Program-made: the position numbers and the translations under genes
Source: Phycisphaerae bacterium
Lineage (GTDB): Bacteria > Planctomycetota > Phycisphaerae > UBA1845 > PWPN01
NCBI GenBank assembly: GCA_035384605.1
Contig: DAOOIV010000010.1
Coordinates: 17,113-81,112 of the forward strand
DNA length: 64,000 nt
Direction: 5' to 3'
The notes under the pieces: model-generated
Database searches by the model: none
What the model saw: only the letters and a program-made list of their open reading frames with translations
Told to the model about the DNA's origin: nothing
Part shown: positions 7,964 through 16,881 of the stretch, piece after piece
How the letters are laid out: each line of letters opens with the position of its first letter
Numbering within the stretch: the first letter of the stretch is position 1

Positions 7964-9914
7964 GACAATCAGCGCATGCTGCCACGAACATGCCGCGGAC
8001 CAGGGCTACCCGACCGTCCTCGCACACGTGATGAGCAGCGATCCCGCTCAACAGGATCGGCTTGCACTGCTCAGACACGACAGGGTGACGCGCCCGACGA
8101 TCTACGTCGGCACGGGAACATGCGGTTTGGGCGCGGGGGCCCGGTTTACCGTCGGGGCGATCAAGGAGTATCTGAGGCAGAACAACATCGAGGCCGACCT
8201 GATCGGGGTGGGGTGCATCGGCTTGTGTTCGGCCGAGCCGATCGTTGATGTCCAGCTTCCCGGAAAGGCACGCGTCTCATTCAAGGGAATCACCGAGGAC
8301 AGAGTCCCGACCCTGCTGGATGCGATGATGCAGGGGACCGTGCCCGCCGAGTCGGTCATCGGCCAGCATCGCACCGAGTTCGGTGAGATGTGGCCCGACG
8401 TTCCGTGTCTTGATGAGCACCCCTTTTTCGCTCCGCAGATGCGATGGGTGCTTGCCAACTGCGGGATCATGGATCCGTCCAGCATCGACGAATACATCGC
8501 CCGCGGCGGATATACCGCCCTGGCCAGGATGCTGTCCGCCCAAACCCCCGAGCAGGTCTGCGATCTCGTTGAAGCAAGCGGTCTTCGCGGGCGCGGCGGC
8601 GGAGGCTTCCCCACGGGCAGGAAATGGAAATTCGCGAGATCGGCTGCCGGCTCAGGGAAATACCTGGTCTGCAACGCCGACGAAGGCGATCCCGGAGCGT
8701 TCATGGATCGCGCGGTCATTGAAGGCGATCCACACCGCCTGCTTGAAGGCATGGCGATCGCCGCGTACGCGATCGGAGCCGACAAGGCTTACGTCTACAT
8801 TCGGGCGGAATACCCGCTGGCAATTGAAAGACTCAAAGCGGCCATCAAACAGGCCCGCGATTATCGCCTTCTCGGGAACAACATCCTCGGCCGCGGCTTC
8901 TCCCTGGAAATCGTGATCAAAATGGGAGCAGGCGCGTTTGTGTGCGGAGAGGAAACGGCCTTGATCCACAGCATCGAAGGCAAACGCGGGATGCCCCGCC
9001 CTCGTCCTCCGTTCCCGGCCGTTCGCGGGCTTTTCGATAAGCCGACGATCATCAACAACGTTGAGACCCTCGCCAACCTCCCGACCCTGCTGACCATCGG
9101 GGCGGAACGATTCAGCGCCGTCGGCACAAAAAGCAGCAAGGGAACCAAGGTTTTCGCTCTCTCCGGCAAGGTCGCCCGCACCGGCCTGGTCGAAGTCGCC
9201 ATGGGTACGACCATCCGACGGATCGTTTTTGACATCGGCGGCGGCATTCCCAACGGCAAGGCATACAAGGCCGTTCAGATCGGCGGTCCTTCCGGCGGTT
9301 GCATCCCGACCCAACATCTCGACATCGACGTGGACTACGAGTCGCTCAAAACCGTCGGCGCCATGATGGGTTCGGGCGGCCTGGTGGTCATGGACGAAGA
9401 CACCTGCATGGTCGACGTCGCCAAGTTCTTCATGGATTTCATCCAGCGGGAAAGCTGCGGCAAGTGCATTCCGTGCCGTGAAGGGACCCGCCGGATGCTC
9501 GAGACGCTCCAGCGGATCACCCGCGGCCGCAAGAGCGAGAAGGATATCGACGCCCTCACCCGGTTCCAGAGCGTCATGCACCTGCCGAGGCTGGCTGAGG
9601 TGATCCGCGACACCAGCCTGTGCGGCCTGGGACAGACGGCTCCCAATCCGGTGCTCAGCACGCTGCGCTGGTTCAGAGATGAGTACGAGGCGCACATCTA
9701 CGAGCGCCGCTGCCCGGCGGGCGTCTGCCAGGATCTGGTAACGTACCGTATTATCGCCGAGAAATGCAGAGGCTGCACCTTGTGCGCTAAACGATGCCCG
9801 GTGCAGGCCGTCATGGGAACGCCCAAAAGCCCGCACTACATCATCACCGACAAGTGCATCGCGTGCGGATCGTGCCTGGAGAGTTGCAGGTTTGAAGCCG
9901 TCGTCAAGGAATGA
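7947..9914 (+). CDS. hydB: HydB, NuoF-like NAD(H)/FMN subunit of trimeric [FeFe] hydrogenase
   Basis: 655 residues from ATG 7947, preceded by AGGAAGGGG. The order of domains is: an N-terminal thioredoxin-like [2Fe-2S] domain (GTGTCGLGA ... GVGCIGLCSAEP); the NuoF core with FMN/NADH glycine-rich GLRGRGGGGFPTGRKW and NADEGDPG; the SLBB region; the N3-type cluster motif ESCGKCIPCREG; and two C-terminal ferredoxin clusters CRGCTLCAKRCP and CIACGSCLESC. This is the architecture of the electron-bifurcating flavin subunit of T. maritima-type HydABC. A gap of about 110 bp separates it from hydA. Confidence 0.94.
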   Translation: MTKPPETISACCHEHAADQGYPTVLAHVMSSDPAQQDRLALLRHDRVTRPTIYVGTGTCGLGAGARFTVGAIKEYLRQNNIEADLIGVGCIGLCSAEPIVDVQLPGKARVSFKGITEDRVPTLLDAMMQGTVPAESVIGQHRTEFGEMWPDVPCLDEHPFFAPQMRWVLANCGIMDPSSIDEYIARGGYTALARMLSAQTPEQVCDLVEASGLRGRGGGGFPTGRKWKFARSAAGSGKYLVCNADEGDPGAFMDRAVIEGDPHRLLEGMAIAAYAIGADKAYVYIRAEYPLAIERLKAAIKQARDYRLLGNNILGRGFSLEIVIKMGAGAFVCGEETALIHSIEGKRGMPRPRPPFPAVRGLFDKPTIINNVETLANLPTLLTIGAERFSAVGTKSSKGTKVFALSGKVARTGLVEVAMGTTIRRIVFDIGGGIPNGKAYKAVQIGGPSGGCIPTQHLDIDVDYESLKTVGAMMGSGGLVVMDEDTCMVDVAKFFMDFIQRESCGKCIPCREGTRRMLETLQRITRGRKSEKDIDALTRFQSVMHLPRLAEVIRDTSLCGLGQTAPNPVLSTLRWFRDEYEAHIYERRCPAGVCQDLVTYRIIAEKCRGCTLCAKRCPVQAVMGTPKSPHYIITDKCIACGSCLESCRFEAVVKE

Positions 9915-10026
9915 AACGGCAGCGCATTGAGACATCCTGCGGTGGTCGAGGGTCGAAGCGGCGGTGCAACAGCCGCGGAAAACGTGCCTCGATCAAGCGG
10001 CGGGAAACGGGAGCCTGAGAACGCCA

Positions 10027-11748
10027 ATGATCACCATCGAAGTAAATGGCCGTCCAGTGGAAGCCGAACCAGGCGAAATGCTTCTTGCGGCGCTGCGACG
10101 TGCAGGCATCAAGGTGCCGACGCTCTGTCAGATCGAAGGGCTGTTTCCCACCGGCGCATGCCGGATGTGCGTCGTTGAAGTGGAAGGGCAGCGCGGACTG
10201 GTGCCGAGCTGCGCCTTTCCGGTTTCCGAAGGCCTGAAGGTACAGACCCACTCGCCTCGGGCTCTGCGAGCCCGCAAGACCATCGTCGAGCTTCTGCTGG
10301 CCAACCACCCCGACGATTGCCTCTACTGCGTTAGAAACGAGAACTGCGATCTCCAGCGGTTGGCGGCCGAGCTCGGCGTTCGCAGCCGGCGGTTTTCCGG
10401 CGGAAAGAACCGGCACGCCCTCGACACGTCGAGCCCGTCATTGGTCCGCGACCCGGCCAAATGCATCCTGTGCGGCAAGTGCGTGCGGGTCTGCGAGGAA
10501 ATTCAGGGCGTCGCGGCCATTGACTTCATCGGTCGCGGTTCGAAAACCACCGTCGGCACCGCGTTCAACGAAGGCGTCAACGTATCGAGCTGCGTCTACT
10601 GCGGCCAGTGTGTCAGAGTCTGCCCGACGGGTGCGCTCCGCGAGCAGAGCCACATGAAGGAGGTGGCGGACGCACTCAACCATCCGGACCTCATGGTGGT
10701 GGTTCAGCACGCTCCCGCGATCTCAGTGACCCTGGGGGAGGAATTCGGGATGCCGCCAGGCTCCGACGTCAACGGAGCCATGACCACGGCCCTGCGTCTC
10801 CTGGGTTTCAAGCGGGTGTTCGACACCAGCTTCTCCGCCGACCTGACGATCATGGAAGAAGCCTCCGAGCTGGTTCACCGAATCAAGAACGGCGGGCGTC
10901 TCCCGATGATGACAAGCTGCTCTCCCGCCTGGATCAAGTTCGTCGAAACGTTTTACCCCGATTTGATGCCCAATCTGTCGACCTGCAAGAGTCCGCAACA
11001 GATGCTGGGGGCCGTCATCAAGAGCTACTTTGCCGAGCGCGAGGGCATCGACCCCGCCAGAATCTTCAGCGTCAGCATCATGCCCTGCACCGCCAAGAAG
11101 TTCGAGGCCGGACGCCCGGAAATGTGCCGCAACGGCCTGCCCGATATCGATGCGGTGTTGACCACGCGCGAACTGGCCCGCATGATCCGGATGCGGGGAC
11201 TCGACTTGCGCGAGCTGCCCGGCGATACCGCCGATACACCCTTCGGTGAACGCACAACCGCAGGAAAACTGTTCGGTGCCAGCGGCGGAGTCATGGAAGC
11301 CGCGATCCGCACCGCCCATTACCTGATCACCGGCAAGGAGCTTGCGGACCTCACCGTGCAGCCCGTTCGCGGTCTGGCGGGCGTCAAAGAGGCTCGCCTG
11401 CAGATTGCCGGCATGGACATCGGAGTCGCGGTCGTCAGCGGCCTGGCAAATGCCCGCCGACTGCTCGATCAGATCCTGGCGGGACGCAAGGACCTGCACT
11501 TCATCGAGGTCATGAGCTGTCCGGGTGGTTGTGTGGCCGGCGGCGGCCAGCCGATCAACACCGACATGGACGCCGTTCGAACCAGAATGCAGGCTCTCTA
11601 CCGGATTGACTCCGTCGAAAGCCGTCGGACCTCGCACGGCAACGCGTCCGTGCGGCGCATTTACGAGGAGTATCTCGGTCGACCGCTGAGTGAAAGGAGT
11701 CATCACCTGCTGCACACGCACTACGTTAAACGGGAAGTACTGGCCTGA
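10027..11748 (+). CDS. hydA: HydA, catalytic subunit of group A (trimeric) [FeFe] hydrogenase
   Basis: 573 residues from ATG 10027 (MITIEVNG, the expected start of the [2Fe-2S] domain). The clusters in order are: [2Fe-2S] C34/C45/C48/C62; His-ligated cluster H94, C98, C101, C107; and two [4Fe-4S] at C146-C156 and C189-C199. The H-cluster loops are TSCSPAW (296-302), MPCTAKKFE (C354) and EVMSCPGGCVAGGGQP (C498, C502). The first loop differs from the textbook TSCCPxW by Ser at the second Cys. Next to hydB and hydC it should make H2 from NADH plus reduced ferredoxin, or run in reverse. This is group inference from subunit make-up. Confidence 0.95.
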   Translation: MITIEVNGRPVEAEPGEMLLAALRRAGIKVPTLCQIEGLFPTGACRMCVVEVEGQRGLVPSCAFPVSEGLKVQTHSPRALRARKTIVELLLANHPDDCLYCVRNENCDLQRLAAELGVRSRRFSGGKNRHALDTSSPSLVRDPAKCILCGKCVRVCEEIQGVAAIDFIGRGSKTTVGTAFNEGVNVSSCVYCGQCVRVCPTGALREQSHMKEVADALNHPDLMVVVQHAPAISVTLGEEFGMPPGSDVNGAMTTALRLLGFKRVFDTSFSADLTIMEEASELVHRIKNGGRLPMMTSCSPAWIKFVETFYPDLMPNLSTCKSPQQMLGAVIKSYFAEREGIDPARIFSVSIMPCTAKKFEAGRPEMCRNGLPDIDAVLTTRELARMIRMRGLDLRELPGDTADTPFGERTTAGKLFGASGGVMEAAIRTAHYLITGKELADLTVQPVRGLAGVKEARLQIAGMDIGVAVVSGLANARRLLDQILAGRKDLHFIEVMSCPGGCVAGGGQPINTDMDAVRTRMQALYRIDSVESRRTSHGNASVRRIYEEYLGRPLSERSHHLLHTHYVKREVLA

Positions 11749-11766
11749 CGCGGCCGGAGAGCTGTC

Positions 11767-13833
11767 ATGGGCACCGCATTCATCAGCACGATCAAAGAAC
11801 ACTGCCGTATGTGCTACACGTGTGTGCGCGAATGCCCCGCCAAGGCGATACGCATCGTGGACGGCCAGGCCCAGGTGATCGGAGACCGCTGCATCGCCTG
11901 CGGCAACTGCGTCAAGGTGTGTTCACAGGGAGCCAAGGAGGTGCGCAGCTCGATCAAGGAGGTCGAGGCTCTTCTGGCCTCAGGCCGAAAGGTGGCGGCC
12001 TGTGTGGCACCCAGCTTCCCCGCGGAGTTCGTCGACGCCGACCCCCACCAGGTGGTGGGCATGCTCTGGGCTTTGGGGTTCGAGTTGGTGAACGAGGTGG
12101 CCTTCGGCGCTGATTTGGTCGCCCGCGAGTATCGCCGTCTCCTGTCCCGAAACGACGACAAACGATACATCACCACGAGCTGCCCGGCCATCGTCGGCTA
12201 CGTCGAACGCTACTATCCGGATCTTCTCGACTCTCTCACCCCGGTCGTTTCGCCCATGATCGCCACGGCCAGGGCGCTCCGACAACTGCACGGCAACGAC
12301 CTCAAGATCGTTTTCATCGGCCCTTGCATTGCCAAGAAGGCTGAGGCCGAAAGCAAGCCTGTGGCGGGCGAGATCGATGCCGTCCTGACGTTCCCCGAGT
12401 TGCGGGAAATGCTCGCCGCGCGCAACATTCGCCCGGACAACGTGGAACCCTGCGAATTCGATCCGCCGCACGGAGCGACCGGCGCAATGTTTCCCGTCAG
12501 CCGCGGCGTCCTCCAGGCCGCCGACATCCGCGAGGATCTGATGACCGGCGAGGTCGTCGCCACCGCCGGCCGTATGCATACCTTGGAAGCCATCAAGGAA
12601 TTCGCCTCCGGCGACCTGGGAGCCAGACTACTCGAGGTCCTGGCCTGCGAGGGTTGCATCATGGGGGCGGGCATCAGCAACGACCTGCCGCTGTTCAACC
12701 GCCGCCGCCATATGAGGAAGTACTTCTGCAAGCGGATCGAATCGCTCGATCTGGCACGCTGGCACGAAGATATGGAACGCTTTGCCGGGCTTGATCTGCG
12801 CCGCTCCTACGTGGCCAACGATCAGCGCATTCCGACGCCCGCCGACGAACAGCTCAACCAGATCCTCATCCGCATGGGCAAGTTCTCGCCGAAAGACGAG
12901 CTCAATTGCGGGGCCTGCGGCTACGACACGTGCATGGAGCACGCCATCGCGATCTATAAAGGGCTGGCCGAGACGGAAATGTGCCTGCCGTACACCATCG
13001 AGAAGCTCAGGCAAACCATCAAAGAACTGGCCGCGTCGCACGAACAGTTGGCCAGCACGCAGGAAGCCCTGATCCAGGCCGAAAAGCTCGCCAGTATGGG
13101 CCAGCTTGCCGCGGGTATCGCCCACGAAGTGAATAACCCCCTCGGCGTCGTCCTGATGTACGCTCACCTGATGCTCGAGGAGTACAGGGACAAAACCAAG
13201 ATGCGCGAAGACCTGGCGATGATCGCGGAACAGGCCGATCGCTGCAAGAAGATCGTCGCTGGCCTGCTCCACTTCGCACGCCAGAACAAGGTGGTGCGCT
13301 ATCCCACCGATGTCCGGGAACTGGTGCGGCGATCGATCAAGACCTTCACCATCCCGCCCAACGTCACGGTGAAGATCGACACGGAGATCGCGGACCCCGT
13401 CGCCGAGATCGACCGGGATCAGATCATCCAGGTGTTGACAAACCTGATCAGCAACGCCGTCGCGGCCATGGAGAAGGGCGGCACGCTGACCGTCCGGGTC
13501 ACGGGCGATGCCGACAATATCAGATTCGTCGTCGGCGATACCGGCGTGGGCATTCCTGAACAGAATATGAAAAAGATCTTTGAGCCGTTCTTCACCACTA
13601 AACAGATCGGCAAGGGAACCGGTTTGGGACTGGCGGTCACATACGGTATCGTGAAGATGCACTGCGGAGATATCCGCGTGGAATCCAACGCCGACCCGGC
13701 CGCCGGCCCGACCGGGACAACCTTCACGGTGACGCTGCCGAGACGCGAACAGAGAGAGATGAACCAGGTTTCGGGGACCGAGATGATACGGGGCCTCGGA
13801 CAGGTCGAATCAGCCCCAACGGGGCAGAACTGA
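11767..13833 (+). CDS. [FeFe]-hydrogenase-like sensor domain fused to a histidine kinase
   Basis: 688 residues. Residues 1-55 hold two ferredoxin clusters (CRMCYTCVRECP, CIACGNCVKVC). Residues about 75-345 are a hydrogenase large-subunit-like domain with changed loops: TTSCPAI (C139), IGPCIAKK (C187) and LACEGCIMGAG (C294, C297). The last loop is one residue shorter than the catalytic CxxGC. Residues 381-406 form a separate four-Cys cluster motif (CGACGYDTC...C). A helical linker leads to HisKA with phospho-His H453 (IAHEVNNPL) and a complete HATPase (GVGIPEQN, GTGLGLAV). No PAS or membrane segment is present. It resembles kinase-linked sensory hydrogenases and probably reports H2 or redox state. 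It lies 18 bp after hydA. Confidence 0.9.
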   Translation: MGTAFISTIKEHCRMCYTCVRECPAKAIRIVDGQAQVIGDRCIACGNCVKVCSQGAKEVRSSIKEVEALLASGRKVAACVAPSFPAEFVDADPHQVVGMLWALGFELVNEVAFGADLVAREYRRLLSRNDDKRYITTSCPAIVGYVERYYPDLLDSLTPVVSPMIATARALRQLHGNDLKIVFIGPCIAKKAEAESKPVAGEIDAVLTFPELREMLAARNIRPDNVEPCEFDPPHGATGAMFPVSRGVLQAADIREDLMTGEVVATAGRMHTLEAIKEFASGDLGARLLEVLACEGCIMGAGISNDLPLFNRRRHMRKYFCKRIESLDLARWHEDMERFAGLDLRRSYVANDQRIPTPADEQLNQILIRMGKFSPKDELNCGACGYDTCMEHAIAIYKGLAETEMCLPYTIEKLRQTIKELAASHEQLASTQEALIQAEKLASMGQLAAGIAHEVNNPLGVVLMYAHLMLEEYRDKTKMREDLAMIAEQADRCKKIVAGLLHFARQNKVVRYPTDVRELVRRSIKTFTIPPNVTVKIDTEIADPVAEIDRDQIIQVLTNLISNAVAAMEKGGTLTVRVTGDADNIRFVVGDTGVGIPEQNMKKIFEPFFTTKQIGKGTGLGLAVTYGIVKMHCGDIRVESNADPAAGPTGTTFTVTLPRREQREMNQVSGTEMIRGLGQVESAPTGQN

Positions 13834-13857
13834 GACGGCATACGGGAACATACGAAC

Positions 13858-14259
13858 ATGGCTGACACTAAGAAAACAATCCTTCTGGTGGACGATGACG
13901 CGGACTTCCTGATGCAGGAGGAAATCGCCCTGAAAGCCGGCGGCTATGACGTCCTCACCGCGGACAGCGGGAAACGTGCGGAGGAAATCATCGCCCGCAC
14001 CCGTCCCGACGCCGCCATCGTGGATGTGATGATGGAGGATACCGATGCCGGCTTCATGCTGTGCTACCACATCAAGAAGAAAGACCCGTCGATTCCGGTC
14101 ATCATGGTGACTTCCGTGACCGGTGAGACCGGCCTGGACTTCGACGCCGCCACCGACGAGGAGAAGTCCTGGATCAAGGCGGATGCGTTCCTGGCCAAAC
14201 CCATCCGCATCGAGCAGCTTGAAGCCGAGCTCACCCGGCTGTTGAAGGACAAGACATGA
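13858..14259 (+). CDS. Stand-alone response-regulator receiver
   Basis: 133 residues, a single receiver domain with the acidic pair in LLVDDDADF, phospho-Asp in AAIVDVMMED and Lys in FLAKPIR. There is no output domain, so it likely acts as a phosphate shuttle like Spo0F/CheY. It lies 24 bp after the hydrogenase-like kinase and overlaps the next gene by 4 bp (ATGA), so it probably belongs to that phosphorelay. Confidence 0.92.
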   Translation: MADTKKTILLVDDDADFLMQEEIALKAGGYDVLTADSGKRAEEIIARTRPDAAIVDVMMEDTDAGFMLCYHIKKKDPSIPVIMVTSVTGETGLDFDAATDEEKSWIKADAFLAKPIRIEQLEAELTRLLKDKT

Positions 14260-15431
14260 TGGATACGCTGCGGATTCTGGTTACCGACGACGAACGGGGC
14301 ATGAGGCTCGGAGTCGAGCGCACGTTGCGAGACTTCAGGGTGATGGTCCCCGACGTCCACGAAGAGGTGGCCTTCGTTGTTGACCAGGCCGAAACCGGCG
14401 AGCAGGCCATCGAACAAATGGCCACACGGCCGCCGGATATCCTGCTCCTGGATCACAAGCTCCCGGGTATCAGCGGGCTGGAGGTCTTGGACCGGGTGTC
14501 CGGGACGCGCCCGGAGCTGCTGACGATCATGATCACCGCCTACGCCTCGATCGAGACGGCGGTCGTCGCCACCAAGAGAGGAGCCTACGATTTCCTGGCC
14601 AAGCCGTTCACCCCCGACGAGCTGAAAAGCACCGTCCGCAAGGCGGCGATCCGAATCATGCTGGCCCGACAGGCCCGCAAACTCGCGGAGGAAAAAAGGC
14701 AGGTCCGCTTCCAGTTCATCCGCGTTTTGGGCCACGAGCTCAAGGCGCCCCTGAACGCCATCGACGGGTTCCTGCAACTCATTAAGAATCACACCCTCGG
14801 CGGCGACGTCGGAGCCTATGATGAGATCGTCGGCCGGTGCAGCGTCCGCGTGGACCACATGCGGAAGTTGATCGTCGATCTGCTGGATATGACCCGGATC
14901 GAGTCCGGCCAGAAATCCCGCGACCTCGGCACGGTCGACGTCCGCGAGATCGCCCGGACGTCCATCGAGACGATCCTGCCCACCGCCCAGCCGCGGAATA
15001 TCGCCATCGAGCTTCATGCGGACGGGCCGGTGACCATGACCGCCGACCGCGGCGAGATCGAGATGATACTGAACAATCTGATTTCCAACGCGGTGAAATA
15101 CAACCGTGACAACGGCCGGGTCGACGTCCGAGTCGACCGCTCCGGCCAGGTCGTGACCATCGCGGTGACCGACACGGGCATCGGAATGTCCAAGGAGGAA
15201 ACCGCAAAACTCTTCGGCGAGTTTGTCAGAATTAAGAACGCCAGAACCCGCAGTATTCTCGGCAGCGGCCTGGGATTGTCGATCGTCAAGAGGCTGGCCA
15301 TGCTCTATGACGGCAGCGCCACCGTCGAAAGCGAACCGGACGTCGGCAGCACATTTACCGTGGTCCTCAAGGATTCCCCCGGGCCGCCCCCGTCGGCGGT
15401 CCCTGCGGCAACAACGATGAACGAGGCTTGA
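14256..15431 (+). CDS. Receiver-histidine kinase hybrid protein
   Basis: 391 residues. Residues 1-130 are a receiver (ILVTDDE, LLLDHKLPG, LAKPFTP), joined by a short coiled linker to HisKA (VLGHELKAPLNAIDG) and HATPase (NLISNAVKYN, DTGIGMSKEE, GSGLGLSIVKRL). The receiver precedes the kinase, so phosphorylation by the upstream kinase could gate its activity. There is no DNA-binding output. It is coupled by ATGA overlap to the preceding receiver and ends 4 bp before hydG, inside the hydrogenase operon. Confidence 0.92.
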   Translation: MMDTLRILVTDDERGMRLGVERTLRDFRVMVPDVHEEVAFVVDQAETGEQAIEQMATRPPDILLLDHKLPGISGLEVLDRVSGTRPELLTIMITAYASIETAVVATKRGAYDFLAKPFTPDELKSTVRKAAIRIMLARQARKLAEEKRQVRFQFIRVLGHELKAPLNAIDGFLQLIKNHTLGGDVGAYDEIVGRCSVRVDHMRKLIVDLLDMTRIESGQKSRDLGTVDVREIARTSIETILPTAQPRNIAIELHADGPVTMTADRGEIEMILNNLISNAVKYNRDNGRVDVRVDRSGQVVTIAVTDTGIGMSKEETAKLFGEFVRIKNARTRSILGSGLGLSIVKRLAMLYDGSATVESEPDVGSTFTVVLKDSPGPPPSAVPAATTMNEA

Positions 15432-15435
15432 TGTG

Positions 15436-16845
15436 ATGAGACAGGAGACTGTGGGCTTACCCGCTTCGGATATCATCCGTGAGAGACGGATCGAGGAGAT
15501 CCTCGCACACAACCGCGACCAGGACGCGTCCCTCGTGCGAGAGATCCTCGCCAAGGCCCGGCAACTCAAAGGCTTGCCGATGGAGGACGTCGCGGTCTTG
15601 GCCGAGATCAGCGATCCCGAACTCCTCGCCGAACTGTTCGCCACCGCCAGGCAGGTCAAGCAGGACATCTATGGCATGCGCCTGGTTCTGTTCGCCCCGC
15701 TCTATGTATCCAACTTGTGCGGCAACAACTGCCTCTACTGCGCTTTCCGTTCGGGGAACAAGTCGATCAAACGCCGGGCGCTCACTCAGGACGAGATCGC
15801 CCGCGAAACGAGGATTCTGGTGGAGCAGGGGCATAAGCGGGTGCTGCTGGTTGCCGGCGAGTCTTATCCGAACGAAGGTTTTGATTACATCCTCAGGGCG
15901 ATCAAGACCGTCTACTCGGTCCGCAGCGGCCGGGGCGAGATTCGCCGCGTTAACGTGAATATTGCTCCGCTCGAACTCGATCAGTTTCGCCAACTCAAGG
16001 ACATGGGTATCGGCACCTATCAGCTTTTCCAGGAAACATATCACCGCGAAACGTACGCCCGCGTCCATACCGGCGGCCGAAAGAGAGATTACGATTGGCG
16101 GGTCACGGCCATGGATCGGGCCATGGAGGCCGGCATCGATGACGTCGGCATCGGCGTGCTGTTCGGATTGTTCGATTGGCGATTCGAGATACTCGCCCTC
16201 TTGCAGCACGTTCAGCACCTCGAAGCCGCGTTCGGCGTCGGACCCCACACCATCAGCGTGCCGCGCCTGGAACCGGCGACGGGGGCGGATCTGGCCAGTC
16301 ACCCCCCTCACCCCGTATCGGATGTCGATTTCCGCAAGATCGTCGCCATCCTGAGGCTGGCCGTCCCCTACACCGGGATTATCATGTCCACGCGCGAGAC
16401 GCCGAACCTGCGCCGGGAGACTTTTGCCCTGGGTGTGTCGCAAATCTCGGCCGGCAGCCGAACCAACCCCGGCGGTTACACAGAGGACGAGGACATCGAT
16501 GCCTCGCAGTTTTGCCTCGGAGACCATCGACCGCTGGATGAGGTCATACGGGACGTCGCGCAACTCGGGTATATTCCCTCATTCTGCACGGCCTGCTATC
16601 GGCTCGGCCGAACGGGCCAGGATTTCATGGACCTGGCCAAGCCCGGCGAGATCAAGCATCATTGTGACCCCAACGGACTGTCAACGTTCTTGGAGTATCT
16701 CTTGGATTACGCCTCCCCGGCCACTCGCGAGGTCGGTGAGCAACGAATTGCGTCCGTACTGGCTGAGATGGACGATCGGGCCCGGCGAACGGCGGAAAAG
16801 CTCATCGAGCAGGTCCGCGCGGGGAAACGCGACGTCTTCGTCTGA
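15436..16845 (+). CDS. hydG: HydG, radical-SAM tyrosine lyase of H-cluster maturation
   Basis: 469 residues from ATG 15436. The radical-SAM motif is CGNNCLYCAF near residue 93. The HydG-specific C-terminal extension is present with CTACYRLGRTGQ and a third Cys 22 residues later (KHHCDPNG), the site of the auxiliary five-iron cluster. HydG cleaves tyrosine to give the CO and CN ligands of the [2Fe] subcluster. ThiH lacks that extension, so HydG is the better call. It lies between the two-component genes and the aspartase/hydF/hydE maturation genes. Confidence 0.96.
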   Translation: MRQETVGLPASDIIRERRIEEILAHNRDQDASLVREILAKARQLKGLPMEDVAVLAEISDPELLAELFATARQVKQDIYGMRLVLFAPLYVSNLCGNNCLYCAFRSGNKSIKRRALTQDEIARETRILVEQGHKRVLLVAGESYPNEGFDYILRAIKTVYSVRSGRGEIRRVNVNIAPLELDQFRQLKDMGIGTYQLFQETYHRETYARVHTGGRKRDYDWRVTAMDRAMEAGIDDVGIGVLFGLFDWRFEILALLQHVQHLEAAFGVGPHTISVPRLEPATGADLASHPPHPVSDVDFRKIVAILRLAVPYTGIIMSTRETPNLRRETFALGVSQISAGSRTNPGGYTEDEDIDASQFCLGDHRPLDEVIRDVAQLGYIPSFCTACYRLGRTGQDFMDLAKPGEIKHHCDPNGLSTFLEYLLDYASPATREVGEQRIASVLAEMDDRARRTAEKLIEQVRAGKRDVFV

Positions 16846-16881
16846 GCCGATGCCCGCAACAACACGGGGGACCCGCTATTC

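Noticed and set aside
8652..9935. Long open frame antisense to hydB (427 codons)
   Set aside because: It mirrors a high-GC gene with strong family motifs, has no domain of its own and no ribosome-binding site; treated as a shadow. The same reasoning applies to long frames antisense to hydA, hydS, ior and the golvesin gene.
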